Part shown: positions 7,660 to 17,723 of the stretch, one piece after another
Layout: every line of letters begins with the position of its first letter
Numbering within the stretch: the first letter of the stretch is position 1
Assembly: GCF_022968395.1 (NCBI RefSeq)
Contig: NZ_JALJQZ010000008.1
Coordinates: forward strand, 62,001-126,000
Origin: Affinirhizobium lemnae
GTDB lineage: Bacteria > Pseudomonadota > Alphaproteobacteria > Rhizobiales > Rhizobiaceae
Length of the DNA: 64,000 nucleotides
Reading direction: 5' to 3'
Position numbers and translations under genes: made by a program
Notes under the pieces: generated by a model
The model's database searches: none
Told to the model about the DNA's origin: nothing
The model's input: the letters and a program-made list of their open reading frames with translations, nothing else

Positions 7660-8016
7660 TTAGCTGTAGTAGCGACGATACCAGGCTTGCTTCTGTTCAA
7701 ACGAGTTCGAACCGACAAGATAGCCGAGAGCAAAGAACACTCCGCCGACAACCGTTAGAAGGGTTCCGGCAGTTGCGGGATGCTCGCGAATGACGCCAGC
7801 AACGGATGTAGCTTCTTCCTGGGCGTACCGGGCCGCATCGCTCGCCTTTTCTTTGACGGTATCATAGGCCTCGGCGCCAAAATTACCCAGCGATGCGCGA
7901 ATGCTATCCATCTCCTGGCGCAGTGCAGACAATTCGTTACGCAGAGCATCGTCGGTCCCGCTGGCAATGCGCTGGTCACGTGCTTCAAGCGACCCTTCTC
8001 TTCCGGCTTCGATCAT
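7660..8016 (-). CDS. DUF883 (ElaB/YqjD-like) membrane-anchored protein
   Basis: A 118-residue protein. An acidic, helical N-terminal part has coiled-coil character (RNELSALRQEMDSIRASLGNF, then AYDTVKEKASDAARYAQEEA), followed by EHPATAG and one C-terminal membrane segment (TLLTVVGGVFFALGYLVG) with a basic/aromatic tail. This is the layout of ElaB/YqjD/DUF883 proteins, inner-membrane proteins of stationary phase that can bind ribosomes in E. coli. Function here is inferred from the family only. Confidence 0.75.
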   Translation of the reverse strand: MIEAGREGSLEARDQRIASGTDDALRNELSALRQEMDSIRASLGNFGAEAYDTVKEKASDAARYAQEEATSVAGVIREHPATAGTLLTVVGGVFFALGYLVGSNSFEQKQAWYRRYYS

Positions 8017-8185
8017 GACGCGATCTCCTTGTTCATCAACCTCAAAAGACGCCGGTTAACTACCAAGCCCGTGATAGGTTCCTTGTGACCCGTTCTCATC
8101 GTAAGCTTTTGTGATCAGCCCCTGTTCGGGCAAGGGTTGAGTCCGACGCAGATGGGCTACAATTCAACCCGCAGTAAATTGCGGC

Positions 8186-8452
8186 TTATCGGCTTTGAGC
8201 CATCGCCTCTGCCAACGCCGCCAGAGCTTCCTTTTCATCCATTCCCTTTTGTAGAGAATTGACCAGTATAAGCGCCAGTGCTTCGCCGTCCGGACTGTCC
8301 TTGCTGATCTGGTACTGTTGGCAAGCAGTATCAAAAACTTGTTGCAGGAGGGTCAATTGCGCGGGGCCGACAGGACGTCGTATCTGTTTGGAATGCAACT
8401 GAACCTCCATCCGTCGGTGGCAGTCTTCCAGAGCTGCCGTCAGATCATCCAA
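8186..8452 (-). CDS. Small hypothetical protein
   Basis: An 88-residue frame with RRPVGPAQLTLLQQVFDTACQQ and a helical C-terminus KEALAALAEAMAQ; no known domain is recognised. The only start giving full length is a TTG at 8450-8452 with no ribosome binding site. ATG at about 8410 (MEVQLHSK...) is a credible shorter start of 74 residues. The frame overlaps the end of a 60-codon upstream frame by 8 bases, which could mean coupling. Confidence 0.5.
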   Translation of the reverse strand: MDDLTAALEDCHRRMEVQLHSKQIRRPVGPAQLTLLQQVFDTACQQYQISKDSPDGEALALILVNSLQKGMDEKEALAALAEAMAQSR

Positions 8453-8627
8453 TCACAAGCTTTTTGCTGTCCGTGATGGCGCTAATACGCAAGAGCGTTT
8501 TCGTGCCGTAAGAACGTAACATTGTGATTAGGTAACGGTTATATGTATTTGTTGTCCTTTCGAAGGCAACTAGCATTCTTTGTAGATGATTTAGCGCAGG
8601 CTCATAATTTTCCTGTACCAGATGCAT
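8445..8627 (-). CDS. Possible small protein, doubtful
   Basis: A 60-codon frame (MHLVQENYEPALNHLQRMLV...) rich in Leu, Arg, Thr and Tyr. It has no recognised domain and lies in A+T-richer DNA. Its TGA overlaps the TTG start of the next minus-strand frame. Only a weak ribosome binding site is visible. It may be real and coupled, or chance. Confidence 0.25.
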   Translation of the reverse strand: MHLVQENYEPALNHLQRMLVAFERTTNTYNRYLITMLRSYGTKTLLRISAITDSKKLVIG

Positions 8628-8661
8628 ACATCCAGAGGGATCTATTGCGGGTCAGCCGTTT

Positions 8662-8712
8662 TTACACTTTGAAAGTGTAATTGGTTGTAGATTTCATTGT
8701 TCTGCAACCAAT
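8662..8712. promoter_or_regulatory. Two adjacent inverted repeats, operator-like
   Basis: First: TTACACTTT-G-AAAGTGTAA (8662-8680), a perfect 9-base palindrome around one base. Second: ATTGGTTG ... CAACCAAT (8680-8712), perfect 8-base arms. They sit in the 441-base gap 8453-8894 ahead of the penicillin-binding protein gene and are plausible regulator sites or a leader hairpin. Nothing else in that gap is recognised. Confidence 0.5.
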
Positions 8713-8894
8713 CGCGCAAGCCTAGAGGCCTTGCTGATGTGAACTAGCTTTAACGCCCCCTTAAATCGCCGCATTTAGCTTGCAAGGCGGCGAGAAATGA
8801 TGGTGTCTGTGGAGCAACTATCTCTTGCGTCGTTTCCTTTGGCACAAGACAGCCATAATGGACCACCAGCAACCGGGGAGCATGACCAGGAGAT

Positions 8895-11501
8895 ATGGCA
8901 TCGGGCAAGAGACCGCGTGAACGCGTCGAGCCATCTTTTGGCGCCGACCAGGACAATGATCCGAGCGAACTGCGGCTGGGCGCGGGCGAACGGATCGTTG
9001 GTCACTTATCCCGTAAGTCGAAGCGTGTTCTTGTCGAAAACGTCGATAAAGATGACGACGGCGAGGAAGAGGAGATAGTGCCTCGCACGCGGCGCACGTC
9101 AAAAGCGGCGAAGGCAAAACGACGGTCCCGCGAGCGACGCGGCGGTGGCTTCTTCGGTGTAATCCGCTCATTGATCTACTGGTGCATCGTTTTGGGCATT
9201 TGGGCCGGAATCGCGGTCGGCGGTGTGGTTATCTATTTCGCCGCTCAGATGCCGAGTGCAAGCACCTGGTCGATCCCCGACCGTCCTCCCAATGTGAAGA
9301 TCACCGCTCTCGATGGAACGCTGGTCGCCAATCGCGGTACCACCGGAGGCGAGGCGATCGCGCTCGAGGAGATGTCGCCCTATCTGCCGCAAGCCGTCAT
9401 GGCCATAGAAGACAGACGCTTCTACTACCATTTTGGCGTGGATCCTCTTGGTCTAGCACGCGCCTTCATCAACAATCTGACGGGTCGCAGCATTCAGGGC
9501 GGTTCGACGCTGACCCAGCAACTAGCCAAGAATCTGTTTCTATCGCCGGAGAGGACATTCGAGCGGAAGATCCAGGAGGTACTTCTGTCTTTTTGGCTTG
9601 AGCATAAGTTCACCAAGGATCAGATTCTGGCGATGTATCTGAACCGGATGTATTTCGGTTCCAACGCCTATGGCGTGGAGGCGGCGTCCCAGCGATTTTT
9701 CAACAAGTCGGCCCGTGACGTGAACCTTGCGGAAGCTGCCACACTTGCCGGTCTTCTAAAGGCGCCCAGCCGTCTTTCTCCAGCTCGCGACCCGAAAGCG
9801 GCCGAAGAGCGGGCGCAAGTCGTATTGGGTGCCATGCGTGAGGAAGGTTATGTGACCGCTGAGGAAGCAAAGACCGCCATGTCGCAGCCGCCGGCAAAGG
9901 CACGTTCCTACTGGTCCGGAGCCGAGCATTACGCAGCCGACATGGTGATCGACGAGGTCAAGGCGCTCATTGGTGATGTGAAGACGGACATCAACGTTCA
10001 AACGACCCTGGACATGCGGCTGGAAAAGCAGGCGGAAGCCGCACTGACCGCCGCGCTGGACAAGGAAGGCCGCAAGGTCAACGCGTCCCAGGCGGCTCTC
10101 GTTTCGGTGGATGCGAGCGGAGCCATCCGCGCCGTGGTTGGTGGGCGAGATTATACCGATAGCCAGTTCAATCGCGCGGCCAAGGCCAAACGCCAGCCGG
10201 GCTCTGCCTTCAAGCCCTTCGTCTATGCCGCGGCCCTTGAGGCCGGTTACAGGCCCGACACCCTGATGAATGACGAGCCGGTCAGGATCGGCAACTGGAC
10301 GCCAGAAAACTATGACCAGAAATATCGCGGCCAAGTCACCCTCTCGACCGCGCTCGCCCACTCGCTGAACACGATTGCGGCCCAGCTCGTGATGCAGGTC
10401 GGTCCGAAGAATGTTATTTCAGTCGCGCACCGGCTGGGCATTGATTCCGATCTGCAGGAAAACGCATCCATCGCGCTTGGAACATCGGAAGTCTCGCTGG
10501 TGGAGCTGACCTCGTCCTACGCGGCCTTCATGAACGGGGGCATGAAGGCAACACCGCATCTGGTGACCCGCATCACCGATACGAGCGGCAAGGTTCTTTA
10601 CGAGGCAGACTATTCCAACCCGCCGCGCGTGCTGAGCGAACAGGTTGTGGCCAATCTGAACGGCATGCTGAACCGCGTGATGACGGAGGGTACGGGTCGT
10701 GCGGCGCAGCTCTCCAAATGGCAGGCGGCGGGCAAATCCGGTACGACGCAATCGTTCCGAGACGCGATCTTCGTGGGTTTCACCAGCACCATGACGACGG
10801 GCATCTGGTTCGGCAATGACGATGGGACGCCGATGAAGAAGGTGACCGGCGGCGGACTGCCCGCCCGCGCCTGGAAGACTTACATGACGGCAGCGCTTGA
10901 GGGCTACAAGCCGACGCCTCTCTTTGGCGTTGGCATCCAGCCCGCCAAGCCGGAGCCGCAGACAACCTTGAGCGATATCATTTCCGGTGTTCTCCCGGGT
11001 GTTGGTGGGTCGCGCGACGATTTCCCGCCCGCACCGGATGCGCCGCCGGAAGATGTGCCCGTACAGGGCCAGGCACGCTATCCGGCAGCGCCGCAGCCGG
11101 TCCAGCAGGGATCTCCAGTACAACCGCAGCAGCCCGTGACACGGGAACCTGCAATGCGCGAACCTGCTCAACGGGCGCCCGCCCAGCGTGATCCAGCCCC
11201 TGTGGACCGACGCCAGCAGGCGGTTCAACCGAACTATCCGCCTGGAACCATTCCCGATTACAGGGCTCACGATGGCGGGCAGATGGTGCCTCCGGCCGAT
11301 GTACCAAATCGAGGCTACCAGGACTATCGCCAGTATCGCGGACCCTATGACGATCATATCCCGCCGGATGCCGTTCTCGAAGGCCGGGCTCCACCCGATG
11401 CGGTGCTGGAAGGGCCTGTTCCGCCGGGGGATGTGGGGGGAAGCAGTCGTCGCGGACAGCCACGCGAATCGACACTTTTCGACATCATCATGGGCCAATA
11501 G
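8895..11501 (+). CDS. Class A penicillin-binding protein (transglycosylase/transpeptidase)
   Basis: A bifunctional peptidoglycan synthase of 868 residues, anchored in the inner membrane with its catalytic part in the periplasm. Order: basic/acidic cytosolic tail (1-85); membrane segment (about 88-113, IYWCIVLGIWAGIAVGGVVIYF); GT51 glycosyltransferase with EDRRFYYHFGVD (catalytic glutamate about 172) and QGGSTLTQQLAKN; transpeptidase with S437-A-F-K440, SLNT near 494 and KSGTT at 614-618. Residues from about 715 form a Pro/Gln-rich disordered tail with repeats such as PPDAVLEG twice in a row. AGGAG lies very close to the chosen ATG. It belongs to the PBP1A/1B group; the exact paralogue name is not assigned. 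Confidence 0.93.
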   Translation: MASGKRPRERVEPSFGADQDNDPSELRLGAGERIVGHLSRKSKRVLVENVDKDDDGEEEEIVPRTRRTSKAAKAKRRSRERRGGGFFGVIRSLIYWCIVLGIWAGIAVGGVVIYFAAQMPSASTWSIPDRPPNVKITALDGTLVANRGTTGGEAIALEEMSPYLPQAVMAIEDRRFYYHFGVDPLGLARAFINNLTGRSIQGGSTLTQQLAKNLFLSPERTFERKIQEVLLSFWLEHKFTKDQILAMYLNRMYFGSNAYGVEAASQRFFNKSARDVNLAEAATLAGLLKAPSRLSPARDPKAAEERAQVVLGAMREEGYVTAEEAKTAMSQPPAKARSYWSGAEHYAADMVIDEVKALIGDVKTDINVQTTLDMRLEKQAEAALTAALDKEGRKVNASQAALVSVDASGAIRAVVGGRDYTDSQFNRAAKAKRQPGSAFKPFVYAAALEAGYRPDTLMNDEPVRIGNWTPENYDQKYRGQVTLSTALAHSLNTIAAQLVMQVGPKNVISVAHRLGIDSDLQENASIALGTSEVSLVELTSSYAAFMNGGMKATPHLVTRITDTSGKVLYEADYSNPPRVLSEQVVANLNGMLNRVMTEGTGRAAQLSKWQAAGKSGTTQSFRDAIFVGFTSTMTTGIWFGNDDGTPMKKVTGGGLPARAWKTYMTAALEGYKPTPLFGVGIQPAKPEPQTTLSDIISGVLPGVGGSRDDFPPAPDAPPEDVPVQGQARYPAAPQPVQQGSPVQPQQPVTREPAMREPAQRAPAQRDPAPVDRRQQAVQPNYPPGTIPDYRAHDGGQMVPPADVPNRGYQDYRQYRGPYDDHIPPDAVLEGRAPPDAVLEGPVPPGDVGGSSRRGQPRESTLFDIIMGQ

Positions 11502-11620
11502 AGACCGCTGGATTGAAGCTTGCTTTTCCCGTAGCTCTTCTCGCGACGCAAGTGCCCTTGCGCGAGGCTTGATCCGCTGCGCATTCCGAATTTTTTGCGC
11601 AAGACCGGTGACTTTCCTGC

Positions 11621-11650
11621 CTTGCAGTCGGAAAAAGCGGTCCTTATATA
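11621..11650 (+). promoter_or_regulatory. RpoH (sigma-32) heat-shock promoter of dnaK
   Basis: CTTG (11621-11624), 17 bases, CCTTATATA (11642-11650). This fits the alphaproteobacterial RpoH pattern (CTTG, then a C-rich CCnTATnT -10) and lies about 100 bases before the dnaK ATG. Confidence 0.7.
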
Positions 11651-11756
11651 CGCCGCATGACAGCAGCCGATGCTGCGAAACCATCCCAGTCGAGGAACTG
11701 TCAGTGGAATGCCTTGAGAAGGGGTTCCGACAGTTCGCTTAAAGGAGAGAGAAGAA

Positions 11757-13655
<1,899 letters not shown>

Positions 13656-13741
13656 TGCGAGGCTTCTTCCACCTGGTATAACTGCGTTGAGTATCCGGCT
13701 GCCCTCGTGCAGCCGGAATCCTTTCGGGAGCCGCAATCTTC

Positions 13742-14881
13742 ATGGCGAAAGCTGACTATTACGAATTGCTGGGTGTCGGCAAAACAGCGGACGAGAAGGA
13801 GCTGAAAAGCGCCTTCCGCAAAATGGCGATGAAGTATCATCCGGACAAAAACCCGGATGACCAGGAAGCCGAGAAGAAATTCAAGGAGATCAACGAGGCT
13901 TACGAAACTTTGAAGGATCCCCAGAAGCGCGCAGCCTATGACCGTTTTGGTCATGCAGCCTTCGAACAGGGCGGTATGGGTGGCGGCGGCTTCGGCGGAG
14001 GCCAGGGTGGCTTCGGCGCCGGTGGCTTCTCCGATATCTTCGAAGACATCTTTGGCGAGATGATGGGTGGCGGTCGTGCGCGCCGGTCTTCCGGTGGTCG
14101 CGAGCGCGGTGCCGATCTTCGCTACAACATGGAAATCACGCTTGAGGAATGCTTCACCGGCAAGACGGCGCAGATCCGCGTTCCAACAGCGGTGACATGC
14201 GATGTCTGCACCGGTTCGGGTGCAAAGCCCGGTACGCAACCGAAAACCTGTGGCACCTGTCAGGGTTCCGGTCGCGTACGTGCAAGCCAGGGCTTCTTCT
14301 CGGTCGAGCGCACCTGTCCGACCTGCCACGGGCGTGGCCAGATCATTCCCGACCCCTGCACCAAGTGCCACGGCCAGGGCCGGGTGACGGAAGAGCGTTC
14401 GCTTTCGGTCAATATTCCGTCGGGCATTGAAGACGGCACACGCATTCGCCTGCAAGGCGAGGGCGAGGCCGGTGCACGTGGCGGTCCATCAGGCGATCTT
14501 TACATCTTCCTGTCGGTCAAGCCACACCAGTTCTTCCAGCGCGATGGAGCCGACCTCTATTGCACTGTTCCGATTTCCATGACGACGGCAGCCCTCGGCG
14601 GCACCTTCGACGTTGGGACACTGGATGGCACGAAGTCTCGTGTGACGGTGCCGGAGGGGACGCAGCCGGGCAAGCAGTTCCGCCTCAAGGGCAAGGGAAT
14701 GCCGGTTCTGCGCTCGTCGCAGACAGGTGATCTCTACATCCAGATCCAGATTGAAACCCCGCAGAAGCTCACCAAGCGTCAGCGCGAACTGTTGCAGGAA
14801 TTCGAGGAGATCTCCTCGAAGGAGAATAACCCGGAATCAACCGGCTTCTTCGCACGGATGAAAGAGTTTTTTGAGGGGTGA
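13742..14881 (+). CDS. dnaJ: Hsp40 co-chaperone DnaJ
   Basis: A 379-residue type I DnaJ, which delivers unfolded clients to DnaK and stimulates its ATPase. It has a J domain with HPD at 33-35; a Gly/Phe-rich stretch (about 76-105, [20 protein letters not shown]); a cysteine-rich zinc domain with four CxxCxGxG repeats ([32 protein letters not shown]); and C-terminal beta domains. It is the second gene of the dnaK operon, with a terminator-like hairpin just after its stop. Confidence 0.99.
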   Translation: MAKADYYELLGVGKTADEKELKSAFRKMAMKYHPDKNPDDQEAEKKFKEINEAYETLKDPQKRAAYDRFGHAAFEQGGMGGGGFGGGQGGFGAGGFSDIFEDIFGEMMGGGRARRSSGGRERGADLRYNMEITLEECFTGKTAQIRVPTAVTCDVCTGSGAKPGTQPKTCGTCQGSGRVRASQGFFSVERTCPTCHGRGQIIPDPCTKCHGQGRVTEERSLSVNIPSGIEDGTRIRLQGEGEAGARGGPSGDLYIFLSVKPHQFFQRDGADLYCTVPISMTTAALGGTFDVGTLDGTKSRVTVPEGTQPGKQFRLKGKGMPVLRSSQTGDLYIQIQIETPQKLTKRQRELLQEFEEISSKENNPESTGFFARMKEFFEG

Positions 14882-14887
14882 GGAGCG

Positions 14888-14912
14888 ACCGGGCGCAAAG
14901 CGCCCGGTAAAA
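14888..14912 (+). terminator. Terminator-like hairpin after dnaJ
   Basis: ACCGGGCG, loop CAAAG, CGCCCGGT (14888-14908), starting 7 bases after the dnaJ stop. It is followed by AAAATC rather than T, so it may act as a 3' stabiliser or rely on other factors. Confidence 0.5.
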
Positions 14913-14965
14913 TCGATCCAGTGAATTGATTGCAGTGGCGAACGCTCTGAGTAGTTCTTTCTTTC

Positions 14966-15006
14966 GCATTGGCAGGAAAACTGCTTCGCACTTTTCCTGC
15001 CAATGC
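14966..15006. repeat. Long inverted repeat, rhizobial dispersed-hairpin type
   Basis: Perfect 15-base arms GCATTGGCAGGAAAA and TTTTCCTGCCAATGC around an 11-base centre (CTGCTTCGCAC). On the minus strand the centre reads GTGCGAAGCAG, flanked by AAAA and TTTT, the core of a hairpin repeat seen in many intergenic regions of rhizobia (recalled, not searched). It can also act as a bidirectional terminator between dnaJ and the convergent ABC genes. Confidence 0.7.
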
Positions 15007-15054
15007 TTTGCAGCGAGGCGCCAGAACACTGTGCCTTATAACCTGGCCTTCATA

Positions 15055-15106
15055 TGCTCCCGCCCTCCCAAACAGAACTGTTTCCATTTAACCCTGAAGC
15101 GCTCTA
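15055..15106 (-). repeat. Dispersed repeat, copy C (TAGAGCGCTTCAGGG family)
   Basis: Minus strand: TAGAGCGCTTCAGGGTTAAA through to GGGAGGGCGGGAGCA, identical to the copy at 390-441 except one base in 52. The first three bases (15104-15106) are the stop codon of the ABC permease gene, as in the diverged copy at 169-200. Confidence 0.85.
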
Positions 15107-15784
15107 AACCTTCTGTCCGGTGCGGGCGACGAGAGCCGTCAACCGGTCGGTGCCAACACACAAGAACCAATAGATTGCGCCGATAAACAGAAAGATTTCC
15201 GTAGGGTAGACCATTGCGCGGTTGTTCACCTGAGCAGCTAGAAAAGACAGCTCCGGCACTCCGACAATGTAGGCAAGCGAAGTATCCTTGATAAGGGTCG
15301 CCCACTGATTGACGAATGAGGGCACCACGGCCCGCAGCGCTTGCGGAAGAATGATGAGCCTCAATATCTGTCGCCTCCGCAACCCCAACGCATAACCTGC
15401 CTGCCATTGGCCTTGGGCAATGCCATCAATGCCGGCGGACACAGTTCCTGCAAGATAGGAACCTCCGATCAAGGACAGAGCCGCCACGACGGTCGCGATT
15501 TCCGGTGGGCGGAAGCCAGTGAGGATCGGCAGCAGGAAGTAGGTCCAGAAGATCAGCATGAGCACGGGAATGGCGCGGAAGAAGCCGAGGACGATCCTAA
15601 GACCCTTGCGCGACCAACCGCTGCTGATGCTCAGTGCAATGCCGAGCGTGATGCCGATGACCGCTGAAGCAATGGCGGAAAGAGCCGACATCATGACGGT
15701 GAGAGCGAGCCCGCCGACAGGTCCATTCGGCCATGCCCCGATGAGCAGGTAATCCAGATTGTCCAGAATAATGGCGGGGCTCAT
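15104..15784 (-). CDS. Amino-acid ABC transporter permease (HisM/GlnP type)
   Basis: A 226-residue inner-membrane permease of the polar amino acid (PAAT) family. It has several hydrophobic segments and the EAA-type loop ALGLRRRQILRLIILPQALR that docks the ATPase. Start at 15784: GGGAG is well spaced and the ATG overlaps the upstream permease stop as ATGA. It pairs with the next permease to form a heterodimeric channel. Its TAG stop is supplied by a dispersed repeat. Confidence 0.88.
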   Translation of the reverse strand: MSPAIILDNLDYLLIGAWPNGPVGGLALTVMMSALSAIASAVIGITLGIALSISSGWSRKGLRIVLGFFRAIPVLMLIFWTYFLLPILTGFRPPEIATVVAALSLIGGSYLAGTVSAGIDGIAQGQWQAGYALGLRRRQILRLIILPQALRAVVPSFVNQWATLIKDTSLAYIVGVPELSFLAAQVNNRAMVYPTEIFLFIGAIYWFLCVGTDRLTALVARTGQKV

Positions 15785-16554
15785 GTTCCGCTCCCTGCCG
15801 TTTCGGGAAGGGAGATACGCATCCTGCGCTTTGAATGGAGGCGGGAGGCAGCAGCTTCGGTGAGGCACACGGCCACAATGTAGAACACTGTTGCGATGCC
15901 AAAGGCCTGAAATGTCAGGAAGGTTTCCGTTTCAACCTGCCGCGAAGCATAAGAAAGTTCCGCAACGCCGATGGCCATGGTCAGCGATGTATTTTTTATG
16001 GTGTTAAGGTATTGGCCGGTGATTGGCATCCAGGCAAAGGCAACTGCCTGCGGCAGGATGATGAGCCGTAAACACTGAAATTTGTTGAAACCGAGCGCCC
16101 TTGCCGTTTCTTCCTGCCCTTTGTCGACCTGATTGATGCCAGCCTGCAGTTCCTCCGCGATATAGCTTCCGGCATAGAGGGTCAGGGCGAAGAAAGCTGC
16201 TATTGATTCAAAGCCGGGAAGTCGAAGCGAAACGAATGGCAGGCTGAGGATGTGCGGGGTGTTAAGCCATTGCATGAGGGGTGACGGCAGAAAGGCCGAC
16301 ATGCCGAAGTACCAGAAAAACAGCTGCACAAGCAGAGGTGTGTTGCGCAAGGCGCTGATGATGATGCGGGCTGACGTTGCGAAGACGGAGCGCCCAGAAA
16401 GTTTCATACCACAGAGCAGAGCACCGCACACACTGCCAGTAACGCAGACGGCCGCAGACAGGATGAGCGTGACGGCAAAGCCTTCCAACATCCATACGAA
16501 GTAGCGCCATGCCATCGGCTCGCCGAAGACGGCGCTAAGAGAACTCAGAGTCAT
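15781..16554 (-). CDS. Amino-acid ABC transporter permease (HisQ/GlnP type)
   Basis: A 257-residue inner-membrane permease of the same family. Its EAA-type loop is ALGFNKFQCLRLIILPQAVA, and FWYFGM and NTSLTMAIGVAELSY are typical of polar amino acid permeases. I start at 16554 (MTLSSLSAVFG); the open frame extends further but reads as non-membrane, low-complexity leader. The ribosome binding site is weak. Encoded 79 bases after the binding protein; no ATP-binding subunit gene follows. Confidence 0.85.
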   Translation of the reverse strand: MTLSSLSAVFGEPMAWRYFVWMLEGFAVTLILSAAVCVTGSVCGALLCGMKLSGRSVFATSARIIISALRNTPLLVQLFFWYFGMSAFLPSPLMQWLNTPHILSLPFVSLRLPGFESIAAFFALTLYAGSYIAEELQAGINQVDKGQEETARALGFNKFQCLRLIILPQAVAFAWMPITGQYLNTIKNTSLTMAIGVAELSYASRQVETETFLTFQAFGIATVFYIVAVCLTEAAASRLHSKRRMRISLPETAGSGT

Positions 16555-16633
16555 CCGTGCGATTTCATGCTGGGAATGCAAATGGTTGAGGGGTGCCGCA
16601 TCATGTATGCGACACCCTTCAGTGATGCTCGGA

Positions 16634-17437
16634 CTAGATCTTGTCGCCGATCTTGAAAATACGAGCGAGCGGTTGCGTGGTCTTTGGACCAAACCAGGTG
16701 TCATAAATCTTGGCGGCGGTTCCATTGTCTTCCAGTTCGACAAGCGTCTTGTCGACCAGATCCTTCAAGCGTGCTTCGCCCTTGGGAATGCCGATGCCGA
16801 TATAGTCGTTGGAAATGGAAAAGGCAGGAATTTCATAGTTTTCTTTGTCCGGCACATTGGCCAGAAGGCCAATAAGCTTTGGGCCATCCTGTGTAATGGC
16901 CTGCACATTGCCATTTCTAAGCGCTGTGAAGGCGAAGGGCGTGTCATCATAGGAAACAATGGTTGCCTTGGGAAAATCCCGGCGTAGAACAATCTCGTTG
17001 ACCGTACCCTTATCCGCACCGATGCGTAGAGTGTTCAACTGATCGGGCGAGGAAAGAGTGCCCTTCTTGGCCAGGAACTGCTGGCCGGATGCAAAGTAGG
17101 GAATGCTGAAATCCACCTGCTTGGCGCGTTCCTCCGTAATGGTGAAATTGGCGAGCACCAGATCCACACTGCCTGAAACCAGAAGCGGAATACGATTGGC
17201 CGGGTTGGTCGGTTTGATTTCCAGTTCTACGCCCAGCTTTTCGGCGAGAATCTTCGCGTAGTCTACATCAAGACCCACGATCTGCTTGCTCGCGGCATCG
17301 ACATAGCCGAAGGGCGGATTTGCGTCGAAGGCGGCCACTTTCAAAACGCCAGCCTTCTTGATGTCATCCAGCCGGTCGGCATGAGCTGTTCCAAATGAAG
17401 CGAGGATGACGAGCGATGCTGCTAAAAACTTGTTCAT
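16634..17437 (-). CDS. Periplasmic amino-acid-binding protein of ABC transporter
   Basis: A 267-residue extracellular solute-binding protein, family 3. It has a signal peptide (1-20, ending TAHA), then the conserved KAGVLKVAAFDANPPFGYVD and VGLDVDYAKILAEKLGVELE, and the second-domain motif IGADKGTVNE. It delivers a polar amino acid or similar ligand to the two downstream permeases. The specificity is not clear from sequence. First gene of a three-gene operon. Confidence 0.9.
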   Translation of the reverse strand: MNKFLAASLVILASFGTAHADRLDDIKKAGVLKVAAFDANPPFGYVDAASKQIVGLDVDYAKILAEKLGVELEIKPTNPANRIPLLVSGSVDLVLANFTITEERAKQVDFSIPYFASGQQFLAKKGTLSSPDQLNTLRIGADKGTVNEIVLRRDFPKATIVSYDDTPFAFTALRNGNVQAITQDGPKLIGLLANVPDKENYEIPAFSISNDYIGIGIPKGEARLKDLVDKTLVELEDNGTAAKIYDTWFGPKTTQPLARIFKIGDKI

Positions 17438-17531
17438 CTAAAAATCCTTGTACGTCCTCATGGCGGTTGTTCGCCATGTCGGGTTCAATTAAATCGTACA
17501 GAACCACTAGGTCGTCGGAGGAATTAACAAA

Positions 17532-17550
17532 TTCTACCTAATAAGTAGAA
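17532..17550. promoter_or_regulatory. Inverted repeat upstream of the ABC operon
   Basis: TTCTAC, 7 bases, GTAGAA in an A+T-rich stretch, 95 bases before the binding-protein start and 174 bases before pncB. It is a candidate operator or part of a promoter region for either divergent gene. Nothing else is recognised in the 286-base gap 17438-17723. Confidence 0.3.
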
Positions 17551-17723
17551 AATATTTTTTCGGACTGTGGTTTGGTTGACTCTGGCATCTGTTCAAATCG
17601 ATTGACATGACGGCTGGACATCCCAACGGCTTTTTTCGATAACAACCGGCGAGGTTGTCAGTCGATGCCTCGATCAGAGGAAGTGCAAACGCGCCGTTCT
17701 TCGGCCGTTGGGCAAAGGCAATC

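Noticed and set aside
10419..11684. 421-codon minus-strand frame opposite the penicillin-binding protein
   Set aside because: Antisense shadow of the transpeptidase domain and Pro-rich tail; His/Arg-rich translation without motifs.
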